Part shown: positions 51,519 through 59,108 of the stretch, in pieces
Numbering within the stretch: the first letter of the stretch is position 1
Layout: each line of letters begins with the position of its first letter
DNA from: Streptomyces sp. NBC_00708
Lineage (GTDB): Bacteria > Actinomycetota > Actinomycetes > Streptomycetales > Streptomycetaceae
Direction of reading: 5' to 3'
Length of the DNA: 64,000 nucleotides
Assembly (NCBI GenBank): GCA_036226585.1
Contig: CP108999.1
Coordinates: 1-64,000 of the forward strand
Position numbers and translations under genes: made by a program
The notes under the pieces: model-generated
The model's input: the letters and a program-made list of their open reading frames with translations, nothing else
What the model was told of the DNA's origin: nothing
The model's database searches: none

Positions 51519-51533
51519 TCGAACACGAGTACG
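51519..51533. promoter_or_regulatory. LexA-like box
   Basis: TCGAACACGAGTACG resembles the actinobacterial SOS box (TCGAAC-N4-GTTCGA) with GTAC instead of GTTC. It lies 8 bases before the GTG at 51542, where repressor binding would block the promoter. Confidence 0.4.
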
Positions 51534-51541
51534 CTTGCAGG

Positions 51542-51849
<308 letters not shown>

Positions 51850-51853
<4 letters not shown>

Positions 51854-52224
51854 CCTCCGACCTGGAGAAGAACAGGGCTCTGGCCGCGTGGCTGGAGTAC
51901 CAGCTCAGGCTCACCAGGGAGCGGATCCGGGAACTCGCGGCGCAGGAGGACCAGCAGCTGCGGGCGCGGCAGCGGGCCCGCGCCGAGCAGGCGTGGGCCC
52001 TCCAGCCCGGCCGGTCGGCCGCCGTCTCGCTGCTCCACCGTGGAGGCTGCACTCTTTACAAGGGCTCCCACAAGGGGTACCTCGACCGGCCTGCGGCGCT
52101 GCTCGCCCTGGCGGAGCCGGGTGTCGAGCCCTGCGAGATATGTCGGCCCGAGACCGGACTCACCGCGCCTGACGGCGCTCCGCAGGACGGCCAGGCCGGC
52201 GACGACGGGTTCGCTCCCGCTTAG
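51850..52224 (+). CDS. DUF6233 family protein
   Basis: A 124-residue protein matching the common Streptomyces DUF6233 pattern: LEKNRALAAWLEYQLRLTRE at the N-terminus, a WALQPGRSAAVSLLHRGGCT middle, and a CEICRPETGL end with two cysteines. Many plasmids and integrative elements of the genus carry several copies; none has a known function. The GTG overlaps the previous stop, showing translational coupling. The C-terminal 15 residues are a variable tail. Confidence 0.72.
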
Positions 52225-52283
52225 CCGGCGCTAGAGGGCTGCGTGGCTGCGGTACCCGGGCGGCGCGACGTCGTTGACCCGGC

Positions 52284-52670
52284 ATGAACCGATCGAGTCT
52301 CAGGACCCTCGTGGTTGCGGCCGCCGCGTTGGTGAGCGCGACTGGTGCGGTGCCGGCCCAGGCGGCCGCGTCGGCCTGCACCCATCACTGGTCGGGCCCG
52401 CAGATCTGCATCAGCACCGACGGCAAGCAGGGCTCGGCCAACCCCGGGCACGTGACGACCGCCTGGACCAACCCGCCCAAGCACCTGCGGACCGCGACCG
52501 TCCACATCAAGGAACCCGACGGCTTCAGCTACACCGTCAAGGCCCTCCGGATCCGCGGCCAGCTGCTCGCGTCCTTCGCACCCGGCCAGCTCATGGATGA
52601 CGGAAAGCTCTGCGCCCGCTACGCAGGCTCCAGCCGGATGGCCTGCGTCCAGATCATCAACCGGATGTAA
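52284..52670 (+). CDS. Small secreted protein
   Basis: A 128-residue protein with a classical Sec signal peptide: basic MNRSSLRTL, hydrophobic VVAAAALVSATGAV, and a cleavage site after PAQA-A near residue 28. The mature part of about 100 residues has four cysteines (ASACTHHW, QICIST, KLCARY, MACVQI), probably two disulfides, and strand-rich sequence (TATVHIKEPDGFSYTVKALR). Small disulfide-rich exported proteins of this kind occur widely in Streptomyces; the role is unknown. Confidence 0.75.
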   Translation: MNRSSLRTLVVAAAALVSATGAVPAQAAASACTHHWSGPQICISTDGKQGSANPGHVTTAWTNPPKHLRTATVHIKEPDGFSYTVKALRIRGQLLASFAPGQLMDDGKLCARYAGSSRMACVQIINRM

Positions 52671-52724
52671 CCCGGACGCCGGGGCGCCGGTGTGCGCCTG
52701 TGAAACGCCGTCCGCGCCACTGCT

Positions 52725-53453
52725 TCAGTTGCCGGGCCGCGGCGCGGGGATTTTCGGGAGGAGTTCCCACAGTGGCCGGCTTCCGGCCGCCCAGGCGGCG
52801 AGGAGGCGCCGGTCGGCCAGGTGCATGTGCAGCTGCTGGGCGAGTGGTGCGCAGCGGGAGGAGAAGCGGCCGTTGGTGATGACGAGGACGATGTCGGCGC
52901 CGTGGAGTTGGCGGGCGGTGCCGTTGACGCGTTGGAGGTCGGGTGTGCCGACGGCCTTGCCGCGGTCGCCTTTTTCTCGGTGTTTGCATTGGATGACCCA
53001 GGTGCGGCCGTGGGGGTCGGTGGCCAGGACGTCGGCGCCGTTGTCGCCGGAGCCGCCGACTTGGCGGGCGTCGGTGCATCCGTCGCGGCGCATCAGGTCG
53101 CGGACCGCGTATTCGAAGTCGCGGTGGCCCAGGGCGTCGAGCTGAGGCAGTTCGTAGCGCAGCGCCTGCTGCTGCACCCGGTTCCAGGCCTGCCGTTGCC
53201 GATTGTGGTTGACGAACCAGGTCGCGGCGACGATCGCGACGGCCCCGAGCATAACGACGGCCCATAGGTGGGTGACCAGCCAGGCGACAGCGAACCACAG
53301 CGTGGCGATGCCGAGGACGCCGGCGCCGAGGACGAGGACCTGGCGGTCGCGCTGCCGCTGCCGGCGGGTGCGTGCGTAGCGGCGGCGCTGGGGCGTTCGG
53401 CGCGGGGGCCGTCGTGCTCCGGGGTGGGGGCGTCGCGGGTGGCGGGTGGGCAT
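52725..53453 (-). CDS. Membrane-anchored Mrr-like restriction endonuclease
   Basis: A 242-residue protein. After an arginine-rich start, two membrane helices occupy about residues 38-85 (VLVLGAGVLGIATLWFAVAW, LWAVVMLGAVAIVAATWFV). The C-terminal half is an Mrr_cat domain: RDFEYAVRDLMRRDGCTD, then SGDNGADVLATDPHGRTW and VIQCKH, giving the D...Q-x-K catalytic set, followed by VGTPDLQRVNGTARQLHGAD. Such membrane-tethered Mrr nucleases are frequent in actinobacteria and might cut incoming DNA at the membrane. All catalytic residues are present. Confidence 0.8.
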   Translation of the reverse strand: MPTRHPRRPHPGARRPPRRTPQRRRYARTRRQRQRDRQVLVLGAGVLGIATLWFAVAWLVTHLWAVVMLGAVAIVAATWFVNHNRQRQAWNRVQQQALRYELPQLDALGHRDFEYAVRDLMRRDGCTDARQVGGSGDNGADVLATDPHGRTWVIQCKHREKGDRGKAVGTPDLQRVNGTARQLHGADIVLVITNGRFSSRCAPLAQQLHMHLADRRLLAAWAAGSRPLWELLPKIPAPRPGN

Positions 53454-53497
53454 CGGATTTGCTCCAGTGTTCAGCGTCTGTCATCGGCCGGTGGCGT

Positions 53498-55000
53498 TCA
53501 GCGGCGTTTGCCTCGGCGGCCGAGCCAGCCCGGCAGCCGCCGGCGGCGTGGCTCCCCGATCGAGGGCGGCGATGTGGGCCGGGGCGGCTGCGCCGGCTTC
53601 GGAGGAACCGCGGGTGCGGGGGGCACGGGTGGTCGCGGAGTCTCGGTACGGTCCTCGGCGGCCACCGTGCGAGGCTCCGCCGTGCCCGGCGCAGGAGCCG
53701 TTGGACTCAGGTCCGGGCCGCCGAACGCGCCTGGAGCTTCTGCCTCGGAGATCCGGTCCGCTGCCGTCTCGGAGACCTGCTCCCCCGCTGCGGGCTCCGG
53801 CTCGGCTCCCGCCGGGGCCACTGCAGCGACGGGTTCCGGTGGGAGTACGGCAGCGGGTTCCGCCGGGGGCACTGCGGTAACGGGGTCCGGCGTCGCGGCG
53901 GGGCCGCCCTGCGCGGGGTTCTCGGACACGGCCGGCGGCGCCGTCGGTGAGATGACCGACTCTTCGCGGGTTCCGCCGGCGGGGACGGGGGCCGGCGGTG
54001 CGGGGCGTGGTGAGGGTGCCGGGCGGCGTCGCGGCGGGGGCGGGGGCGGGAAAGTCTGGGTGGTGCCGTCGGTGTCCCACCGGTCTGCCTGCCACGGCTC
54101 GTCGATCCAGAGCTGGAGCTCGACGTGGCGCTGGATGTTCTCGGGCGCGGGGTAGAGCCGCCAGTAGCCGTAGCCGAGGAACTGACCCGACTGGGTCGTC
54201 GCGCCGATCCAGCCGGCGTTCCTGCTGCGCATGACGACGTGCAGCGGCATGCGGCGGCCGCCGACCAGGACGGGCTGGGCGGCGGTGTAGTGCACGGTGT
54301 AGCTGCGCTCGCCGGAGCGTCCGTCGACCGCGGTGGTGTTGGAGGCCGGCCCCCACACGGCCCGGGGGATTCCGGAGATGCTCCGGCCGGTGTCGATGAG
54401 GTTCTGGGCGAGCTGGTGGGCGTCGTCGCGGCCGCGGCAGAACTGGGGCCAGGCGATGTTGCGGCGGCCGCCGGGCACGGTCGCGGCGAACTCGGCGACG
54501 GCGGCCGGGTCCTGGCCGAAGGCGTTCAGCAGGCGCACGATCCGCCGCGCGGAGGCGATGGCCTGCCCGGCCTGCTGGCTCGTGCGGGCCGGCCCGCCCG
54601 CCGGCCGGGGCCTTCCCGCTGCGGATGCGGGCGGCTTCCTGCCTGGGTCGCGGGTGCCGGGGCGCGGGAGGGGCGGGCAAATCAGCCGCCACTGGCCGTC
54701 GTCGCGGACCACGGTCCTGCCGGAGCCCTCCGCAAGTTCCTTGCCGCGGCGTTCGAGGTCGTAGGGGCAGCGCGAACCGTGCTTCAGGCCAGGGTTCTTG
54801 ACGAAACACGAGGCCTTCGAATCCGGGTCGTCGGCGTTGCCGTGCCGGACGTGGACGGCCACTCCGCACTCCCAGCACGTGAGGGGGGTGGTGTACGGCG
54901 GGATGGGCTTCACGTCGATCGCGTCCGGGCCGAACTTCCGCCCAGTGGCGTCCCTGACGTACGGGATTCGCACCCCGCGCTTCTTCGCCGGCTTCGCCAC
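53498..55000 (-). CDS. Zinc-ribbon protein with proline-rich C-terminus
   Basis: A 500-residue protein, ATG at 55000. Residues 35-85 contain TPLTCWECGVAVHVRHGNAD and ASCFVKNPGLKHGSRCPYDL, a four-cysteine unit resembling the N-terminal zinc domain of competence-like proteins. The middle (about 140-320) is a folded domain with NIAWPQFCRGRDDAHQLAQN and SQFLGY-type strands; the last 170 residues are a low-complexity Pro/Ala/Glu-rich tail, likely disordered, ending in a basic RRRRLPGWLGRRGKRR. It may be part of DNA uptake or processing, like the CoiA-like gene at 25003, but this is only suggested by the zinc unit. Confidence 0.65.
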   Translation of the reverse strand: MAKPAKKRGVRIPYVRDATGRKFGPDAIDVKPIPPYTTPLTCWECGVAVHVRHGNADDPDSKASCFVKNPGLKHGSRCPYDLERRGKELAEGSGRTVVRDDGQWRLICPPLPRPGTRDPGRKPPASAAGRPRPAGGPARTSQQAGQAIASARRIVRLLNAFGQDPAAVAEFAATVPGGRRNIAWPQFCRGRDDAHQLAQNLIDTGRSISGIPRAVWGPASNTTAVDGRSGERSYTVHYTAAQPVLVGGRRMPLHVVMRSRNAGWIGATTQSGQFLGYGYWRLYPAPENIQRHVELQLWIDEPWQADRWDTDGTTQTFPPPPPPRRRPAPSPRPAPPAPVPAGGTREESVISPTAPPAVSENPAQGGPAATPDPVTAVPPAEPAAVLPPEPVAAVAPAGAEPEPAAGEQVSETAADRISEAEAPGAFGGPDLSPTAPAPGTAEPRTVAAEDRTETPRPPVPPAPAVPPKPAQPPRPTSPPSIGEPRRRRLPGWLGRRGKRR

Positions 55001-55128
55001 CGCGCTCCCCTTTTTTCCTCAGCCCACCGACGATCTTGCCGTGTCAGCCGGGCCTCCGGGAGCGGAATGCCGGTGCCGGCCAGTCGTCTGTCCGGCGCCG
55101 AACCGGTGGACGACGAACTCCTCCGTCC

Positions 55129-55394
55129 TTATGGAGTGATGGTGAGCTGGGCTGCGCCCGGTGCTGGTGCGTACCGGCGGGTGGGCAGGCAGTGCACAGC
55201 TCGGTCGACGCCGGCGAGCAGGTCACAGACAAGGATGCCGTAGTGGGCGGAGAGAGCCAGTCGATGTCGTCGAGCGACCAGGCGGCGGAGCCACTCTGCT
55301 TCCGGCTGACCTGCGCCTGGTTCAGCCGGAGGCCGTCAGCAAGGTCGGCCCGGCGCTCGCCGGTAGCCGCATCAGGGCGGCGACGGTGAGCCGT
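55129..55394 (-). pseudogene. Decayed XRE-type regulator with lost start codon
   Basis: An AGAGGAG ribosome site is followed at the expected distance by ACG (55392-55394) instead of ATG, then ATGERRADLADGLRLNQAQV and SRKQSGSAAWSLDDIDWLS, a helix-turn-helix of the XRE type. At about 55275 the frame shifts; the continuation LSAHYGILVCDLLAGVDRAV and HCLPTRRYAPAPGA lies in the next frame up to a TAA at 55129-55131. The mutated start plus frameshift make this a clear pseudogene. The rest of 55001-55627 has no supported gene. Confidence 0.7.
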
Positions 55395-55627
55395 AGCGTC
55401 TCCTCTGTACTGGATATGCGTACTCCGCATCACGTATGCGTGAAGGCCGACGACCACATCGTCCGGCACCCGCGACGCCCCGAGGACGGAAGGCGCCGCT
55501 TCCCGCGGCCGGCCCGTGCAGTGCGAGCGCGAGCGCCCTCGCCGGAAGGCCGGCGAGGGCGCTCGTGGAGCTGGTGCTGGATCCGGCTACGTGTAGGCGG
55601 GCCGGGTCGAGGTCGAGGCGGGCCGGC

Positions 55628-55804
55628 TCACGACGCCTTCTTGCTGCGCGCGGCCTCGACGGCTTCGCGGCAGGTGACGCACAAGGGGCTTCCGCCGACG
55701 CCGTAGCGGTGACACGGCATGTGGCAGCGCGCGCACCGGCCTACCTGGGCTGGTGAGCAGGTCAGGGTGGTCGTCGAACGCTGAGTGGGTGCGGGCGTGG
55801 TCAC
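55628..55804 (-). CDS. 58-residue zinc-ribbon protein
   Basis: Too short to stand out by length, but supported by an ideal GAGGAGGG ribosome site before the GTG at 55804 and good codon bias. The sequence has QVGRCARCHMPCHRYGVGGS then PLCVTCREAVEAARSKKAS: four cysteines plus histidines in C-x2-C-x3-C...C-x2-C spacing, which should bind one zinc. Tiny zinc ribbons like this are common in actinobacterial genomes and phages; the role is unknown. Confidence 0.65.
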   Translation of the reverse strand: MTTPAPTQRSTTTLTCSPAQVGRCARCHMPCHRYGVGGSPLCVTCREAVEAARSKKAS

Positions 55805-55955
55805 GAGCCCTCCTCTCGAATCCCCGTTCTATCAGAACGGGAGCTCGGGGCTGTGCAAATGCTGCGCTCCCAAGCTACCGACCTGCTCATGAGCAAGACC
55901 TTCAACGTGATGGCCGCCGTGACCGGCTGGCAACGCTCTTCGGCATCGTGAACGC

Positions 55956-55994
55956 GTCAGGGGCCGGTACGGATCATCCGTACCGGCCCCTGAC
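55956..55994. terminator. Strong hairpin terminator
   Basis: A perfect 18-bp stem (55956-55973 with 55977-55994) and three-base loop, just after the 38-codon gene at 56005-56121. It is the strongest hairpin in the window and would end the leftward operon DUF3307 plus 38-codon gene before the Tn3 insertion. Confidence 0.85.
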
Positions 55995-56004
55995 TTCCTC
56001 GTTC

Positions 56005-56121
56005 TCAGGCCCCGCCGTCCCGGCGGGCGGCTTCGGCCAGCGCCTCGGCCAGCTCCCGGCTCGCGCGCTCTGTCTCTTCGGCCTCGCGGCGCAGCTGCTC
56101 CTGAATTTCCTGGGCGTCCAT
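56005..56121 (-). pseudogene. 38-codon gene cut from its ribosome site by Tn3 insertion
   Basis: Encodes an all-helical, strongly charged peptide: MDAQEIQEQLRREAEETERA, then SRELAEALAEAARRDGGA, probably a short coiled coil. The ATG and the next two bases are the 5-bp target duplication (TCCAT on the plus strand) of the Tn3 element. The original upstream sequence, with GGGAGACACC before a second copy of ATGGA, is at the far side of the transposon (62457-62475), 24 bases after the stop of the DUF3307 gene. The uninterrupted order was therefore DUF3307, then this gene, then the terminator at 55956-55994. Confidence 0.75.
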
Positions 56122-56170
56122 GGGGTAGCGCCGAGGTAAGCCCAAAAGCCGCCAGTTCTTGATCTTGGTG
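56122..56170 (+). repeat. Tn3 left terminal inverted repeat
   Basis: 49 bases, beginning GGGGTAGCGCCGAGG and ending TTGATCTTGGTG, an exact complement of 62408-62456. Confidence 0.95.
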
Positions 56171-56177
56171 GGTCTCT

Positions 56178-57098
56178 TCAGCTCCCGGCGTGAGCCCCGA
56201 GAGCGTTGACGCGGTTCTCGTACTCGCGGCGGGCCTTGCGCTGGGCCGGGACCGCCGCAGTGCCGTCGAGGGGCTGGCAGCGGTCGAGGAGTTGGCGGTG
56301 GACCGCGGGTACGGCAGTGACGCGCAGGGTGTAGCCCTGGCCGCGTCGTACGGCCAGGGCTTGGTCGAGCGTGACGCGCTCGACGGGCTCCAGCTCGACG
56401 GCGCGGAGGAAGTCGGCGACCTTGCCGGGCATGTCGAGGACGACCGGTGTTTCCGGGGCCGGGGCGTCTGGGTCGGCGGCCGTGTAGTCGGGCAGGAGGT
56501 CGGCGACGGCGGTACGGATGGCGCCGCGGCTGACCTGGTGGTCGCGGGCGAGCGCGGCGATGGAGCGGCCTTCCAGGTATGCGGTACGTACGGCGTCAAT
56601 CAGCTCGGCCTTGACGGCCGGGCGGCGCCCGCCCTTGTTGCCCTTGGCCTCGGCGGCCCGCAGCCCGTCGTACGTCAGCTCTCGCTGGAGGTCGCGCTGG
56701 AGTTCGCCGGCGGCGGCGAGGGTCTGCACCATGAACTTCACGGTGGACAGCAGTTCGCCGGTGCGCGGGTGGCGGGCGGTGAGGTCCATCGCGGAGAACG
56801 CGCCGTCGTGGATGCGCAGGGCGAGGCGGTCGCGGTGCAGGATGTCGAGCACGTCGAGAATGTGGCCCGTGCCCCGGACCAGGCGGAACATCTCGGAGAT
56901 ATGTACGGTGTCGCCCGGCCGGGCGTACGCAATGAGGTCGCCGAACTTCGGCCGCTCCAGTGGGTGGAGGCGGCTGGAGGTGCCAGCCTCCTCTTCGAAG
57001 ACGACGGGGTCCTCGATCCCGGCCTCGTCCAGGACGAGGTTCTGGCGGTCGGTCGACTGCTGGTCGGTCGACACCCGCTTGTAGACCAGATTGGCCAC
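56178..57098 (-). CDS. tnpR: Tn3 serine resolvase TnpR
   Basis: A 306-residue serine recombinase, ATG at 57098. The catalytic serine is in YKRVSTDQQ (residue 10); the arginine-containing HISEMFRLVRGTGHILDVLD and the helix-turn-helix GRSIAALARDHQVSRGAIRT are both present. The C-terminus extends about 100 residues beyond the usual resolvase, with PVVLDMPGKVADFLRAVELE, a feature of some actinobacterial Tn3 resolvases. It resolves the cointegrate formed by TnpA. It ends 8 bases from the left inverted repeat. Confidence 0.9.
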   Translation of the reverse strand: MANLVYKRVSTDQQSTDRQNLVLDEAGIEDPVVFEEEAGTSSRLHPLERPKFGDLIAYARPGDTVHISEMFRLVRGTGHILDVLDILHRDRLALRIHDGAFSAMDLTARHPRTGELLSTVKFMVQTLAAAGELQRDLQRELTYDGLRAAEAKGNKGGRRPAVKAELIDAVRTAYLEGRSIAALARDHQVSRGAIRTAVADLLPDYTAADPDAPAPETPVVLDMPGKVADFLRAVELEPVERVTLDQALAVRRGQGYTLRVTAVPAVHRQLLDRCQPLDGTAAVPAQRKARREYENRVNALGAHAGS

Positions 57099-57383
57099 GC
57101 TGTTCCCCGCTTCTGACGGCTGATCGAACCTCTGGTGTCATCTAACCCTGTCGTCAACCGTCATCGGATCTCATTGGATCTGAGTCGCCGTCAGGCCCCG
57201 GAATCACTGGGTTCATTGGACGCCCGGGGTGCCTGTCGTCATTCGTTCGTTTGCCGACAGGAGGGGGAACGGTGGCCACGATGGCAGAGGGGTTCTGGCC
57301 ACCCGTCACCCGGGCCGGGGGCGGTCGTTGTACTCCACGAAGCCCCGCCGACGGGTGCGGGCCGGACAGTGGGAGGGCTCCGG
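57099..57383. promoter_or_regulatory. Probable res site of the Tn3 element
   Basis: The 285 bases between tnpR and the divergent passenger gene hold several GTCA-containing half-sites (TCTGACGGCT, GTCGTCAACC, CGCCGTCAGG) in both orientations within 57110-57230, where a resolvase would bind and recombine. The arrangement was judged by eye and sub-sites cannot be set precisely. Confidence 0.45.
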
Positions 57384-58049
57384 GTGAGCGAGATCGATCC
57401 GTACGACGAGCTGAAGCGGCAGATGACCGCGGCGAAGGAGCGGTTCGCCTCCGAGGTCAACGGTGCGACGATGACCGTGGTCAAGGACGACGGCCTGCAC
57501 CGGCATCTGTCCTTCCGGTTCCCGAAGGCGTCCTGGGTCTGGTGCGAGGTCGTCACGTGGCCCGGGATGCTGACCCTGCGCGGCGGGCTGGGCTGCTGGT
57601 CGTTCACCCGCATCGACGACATGCTCGACTTCTTCCGCCCCAGCCCGAACAACGAGCGGATTGACCCCGTCTACTGGGCGGGGAAGCTGGTTCCCGGCTC
57701 CGGGAGCGAGGTCAAGGAGTACGACGCGGAGCGTGCCCTCGCCTACGTCCGACAGGCGGCGGCCGATGCGGTCGAGGCACACGCCCACATCTCGGCCCAG
57801 GACACCGAGGACTACCTGTTCTCGGACTGGTGCGATGCGGAGTTCGACACCGAAGCGGGCCTGATGCGCACACTGGGCCGGTTCGAGGCCCGAGCCGACA
57901 CCTGGTCCACCTCTGCGGACGACGCCGACTTTTACTTCCCGGTGCGGGACTGGGACCTGTACCGCTACAGCGACTGGTTCCTGCTGTCCTGCGTTGTGCT
58001 GCCCTGGGCCGTCGAGCAGTACGACGCCGCCCTGGTGCCGGTCGGCTGA
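57384..58049 (+). CDS. Tn3 passenger gene 1, hypothetical protein
   Basis: A 221-residue acidic protein; the GTG at 57384 has GGAGGG upstream. It has a beta-rich first half (NGATMTVVKDDGLHRHLSFR, GMLTLRGGLGCWSFTRIDDM) and an aspartate-rich helical second half (EDYLFSDWCDAEFDTEAGLM). Similar unannotated proteins occur on actinophages and Streptomyces plasmids. It is followed after one base by the second passenger gene, so the two form an operon. No resistance or catabolic function is suggested. Confidence 0.65.
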   Translation: MSEIDPYDELKRQMTAAKERFASEVNGATMTVVKDDGLHRHLSFRFPKASWVWCEVVTWPGMLTLRGGLGCWSFTRIDDMLDFFRPSPNNERIDPVYWAGKLVPGSGSEVKEYDAERALAYVRQAAADAVEAHAHISAQDTEDYLFSDWCDAEFDTEAGLMRTLGRFEARADTWSTSADDADFYFPVRDWDLYRYSDWFLLSCVVLPWAVEQYDAALVPVG

Positions 58050-58050
58050 G

Positions 58051-59073
58051 ATGGCGACGACCCATCTGCGGGCCTGCGACGTACCCGAGGTCCGCCAGGG
58101 CCTGCTCCAGTGGGCCGACGAAAACGTCGTACGCGGTCAACGCGGTGCGGGCGCGGTGCAGGTCAACGGCTTCACCGATCCGTTCCTGATGCAGTCGGCG
58201 GTACGGGGCGCGGAGCAGTTCTTCGTCAACGACCGCATGACGTGGCTGGCGCGTACGACGGGCGAGGAACTGCCGGTGTGCGCGTTCGACGCGGACGATC
58301 TGCCGGACCCGATCGGGTTCCTGCTGTGGTCCGACGACCCGAGTGCGCACACAACGACCCTCGGTCGGCCGCGGGCCGTGCTGTGGTGCCGGGCCGGAAT
58401 GACGCTGCGCGTCCTGGTCCTGGACGACGCCGGACCGTACCGGCGGACCCTGGAGGAGCTCGGCGGCCGGGCCGATGCGACCTGGGCCCGCCAGGTCAGT
58501 GGCTCGCTCGCCGGTGACCTGGCCATCGGCTTCGGCGCGGCGATTCCGCTGAACACCGAGACCGAGTGGGACGAGGTGAAGCACACCTGGGCCGTCGACA
58601 GGCACGGCCGTCCGGCGAAGGACCGGTACGGCGTGGGCGCCGACCGGGTCAACGACATCAACGAGGACCAGCTCCGGATTATCCGGACCCTGCTGGGCAC
58701 CCTGCTGCTGATTCGCCAGCCCGCCGACGCCCGCCGCGCCCTGTGGCAGGCCGAACAGGTACGGCCCGACGCCGCTGCCCGCAAACGCCTGCGCCGGGCC
58801 GGTGCCGAGCACCCCGACGCCCCGGTCCGCTACATCACGCTCCGCCAGTCCATCCGGCCCGCGGCCGACGACGACCGCGGCGCCCGCGACACCGCCGGCC
58901 GCATCTACCGCCACCAGTGGTTCGTACGGCCGCACCGCCGTACGTACCCCGACCAGGATGACCCGACGGGCTACTCCCGCAAATGGGTCGGCCCCTACCT
59001 CGTCACCCCCGAAGGATGCGAGGACGCCCCGATCCTGGGCAGGGAACGCGTCGTCAGCGTCCTGCGGCGCTGA
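58051..59073 (+). CDS. Tn3 passenger gene 2, hypothetical protein
   Basis: A 340-residue protein, ATG one base after the previous stop. The C-terminal third is distinctive: RIYRHQWFVRPHRRTYPDQD, then KWVGPYLVTPEGCEDAPILG, a pattern seen in many Streptomyces plasmid and phage proteins annotated only as hypothetical. The N-terminal part has NGFTDPFLMQSAVRGAEQFF and a helical middle with RIIRTLLGTLLLIRQPADAR. The basic, aromatic C-terminus could bind DNA. Its presence inside a Tn3 transposon suggests it was captured from a plasmid. Confidence 0.65.
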   Translation: MATTHLRACDVPEVRQGLLQWADENVVRGQRGAGAVQVNGFTDPFLMQSAVRGAEQFFVNDRMTWLARTTGEELPVCAFDADDLPDPIGFLLWSDDPSAHTTTLGRPRAVLWCRAGMTLRVLVLDDAGPYRRTLEELGGRADATWARQVSGSLAGDLAIGFGAAIPLNTETEWDEVKHTWAVDRHGRPAKDRYGVGADRVNDINEDQLRIIRTLLGTLLLIRQPADARRALWQAEQVRPDAAARKRLRRAGAEHPDAPVRYITLRQSIRPAADDDRGARDTAGRIYRHQWFVRPHRRTYPDQDDPTGYSRKWVGPYLVTPEGCEDAPILGRERVVSVLRR

Positions 59074-59108
59074 AGGCACGCCAACCACGGGCGGGCACCC
59101 TGCTGGGT

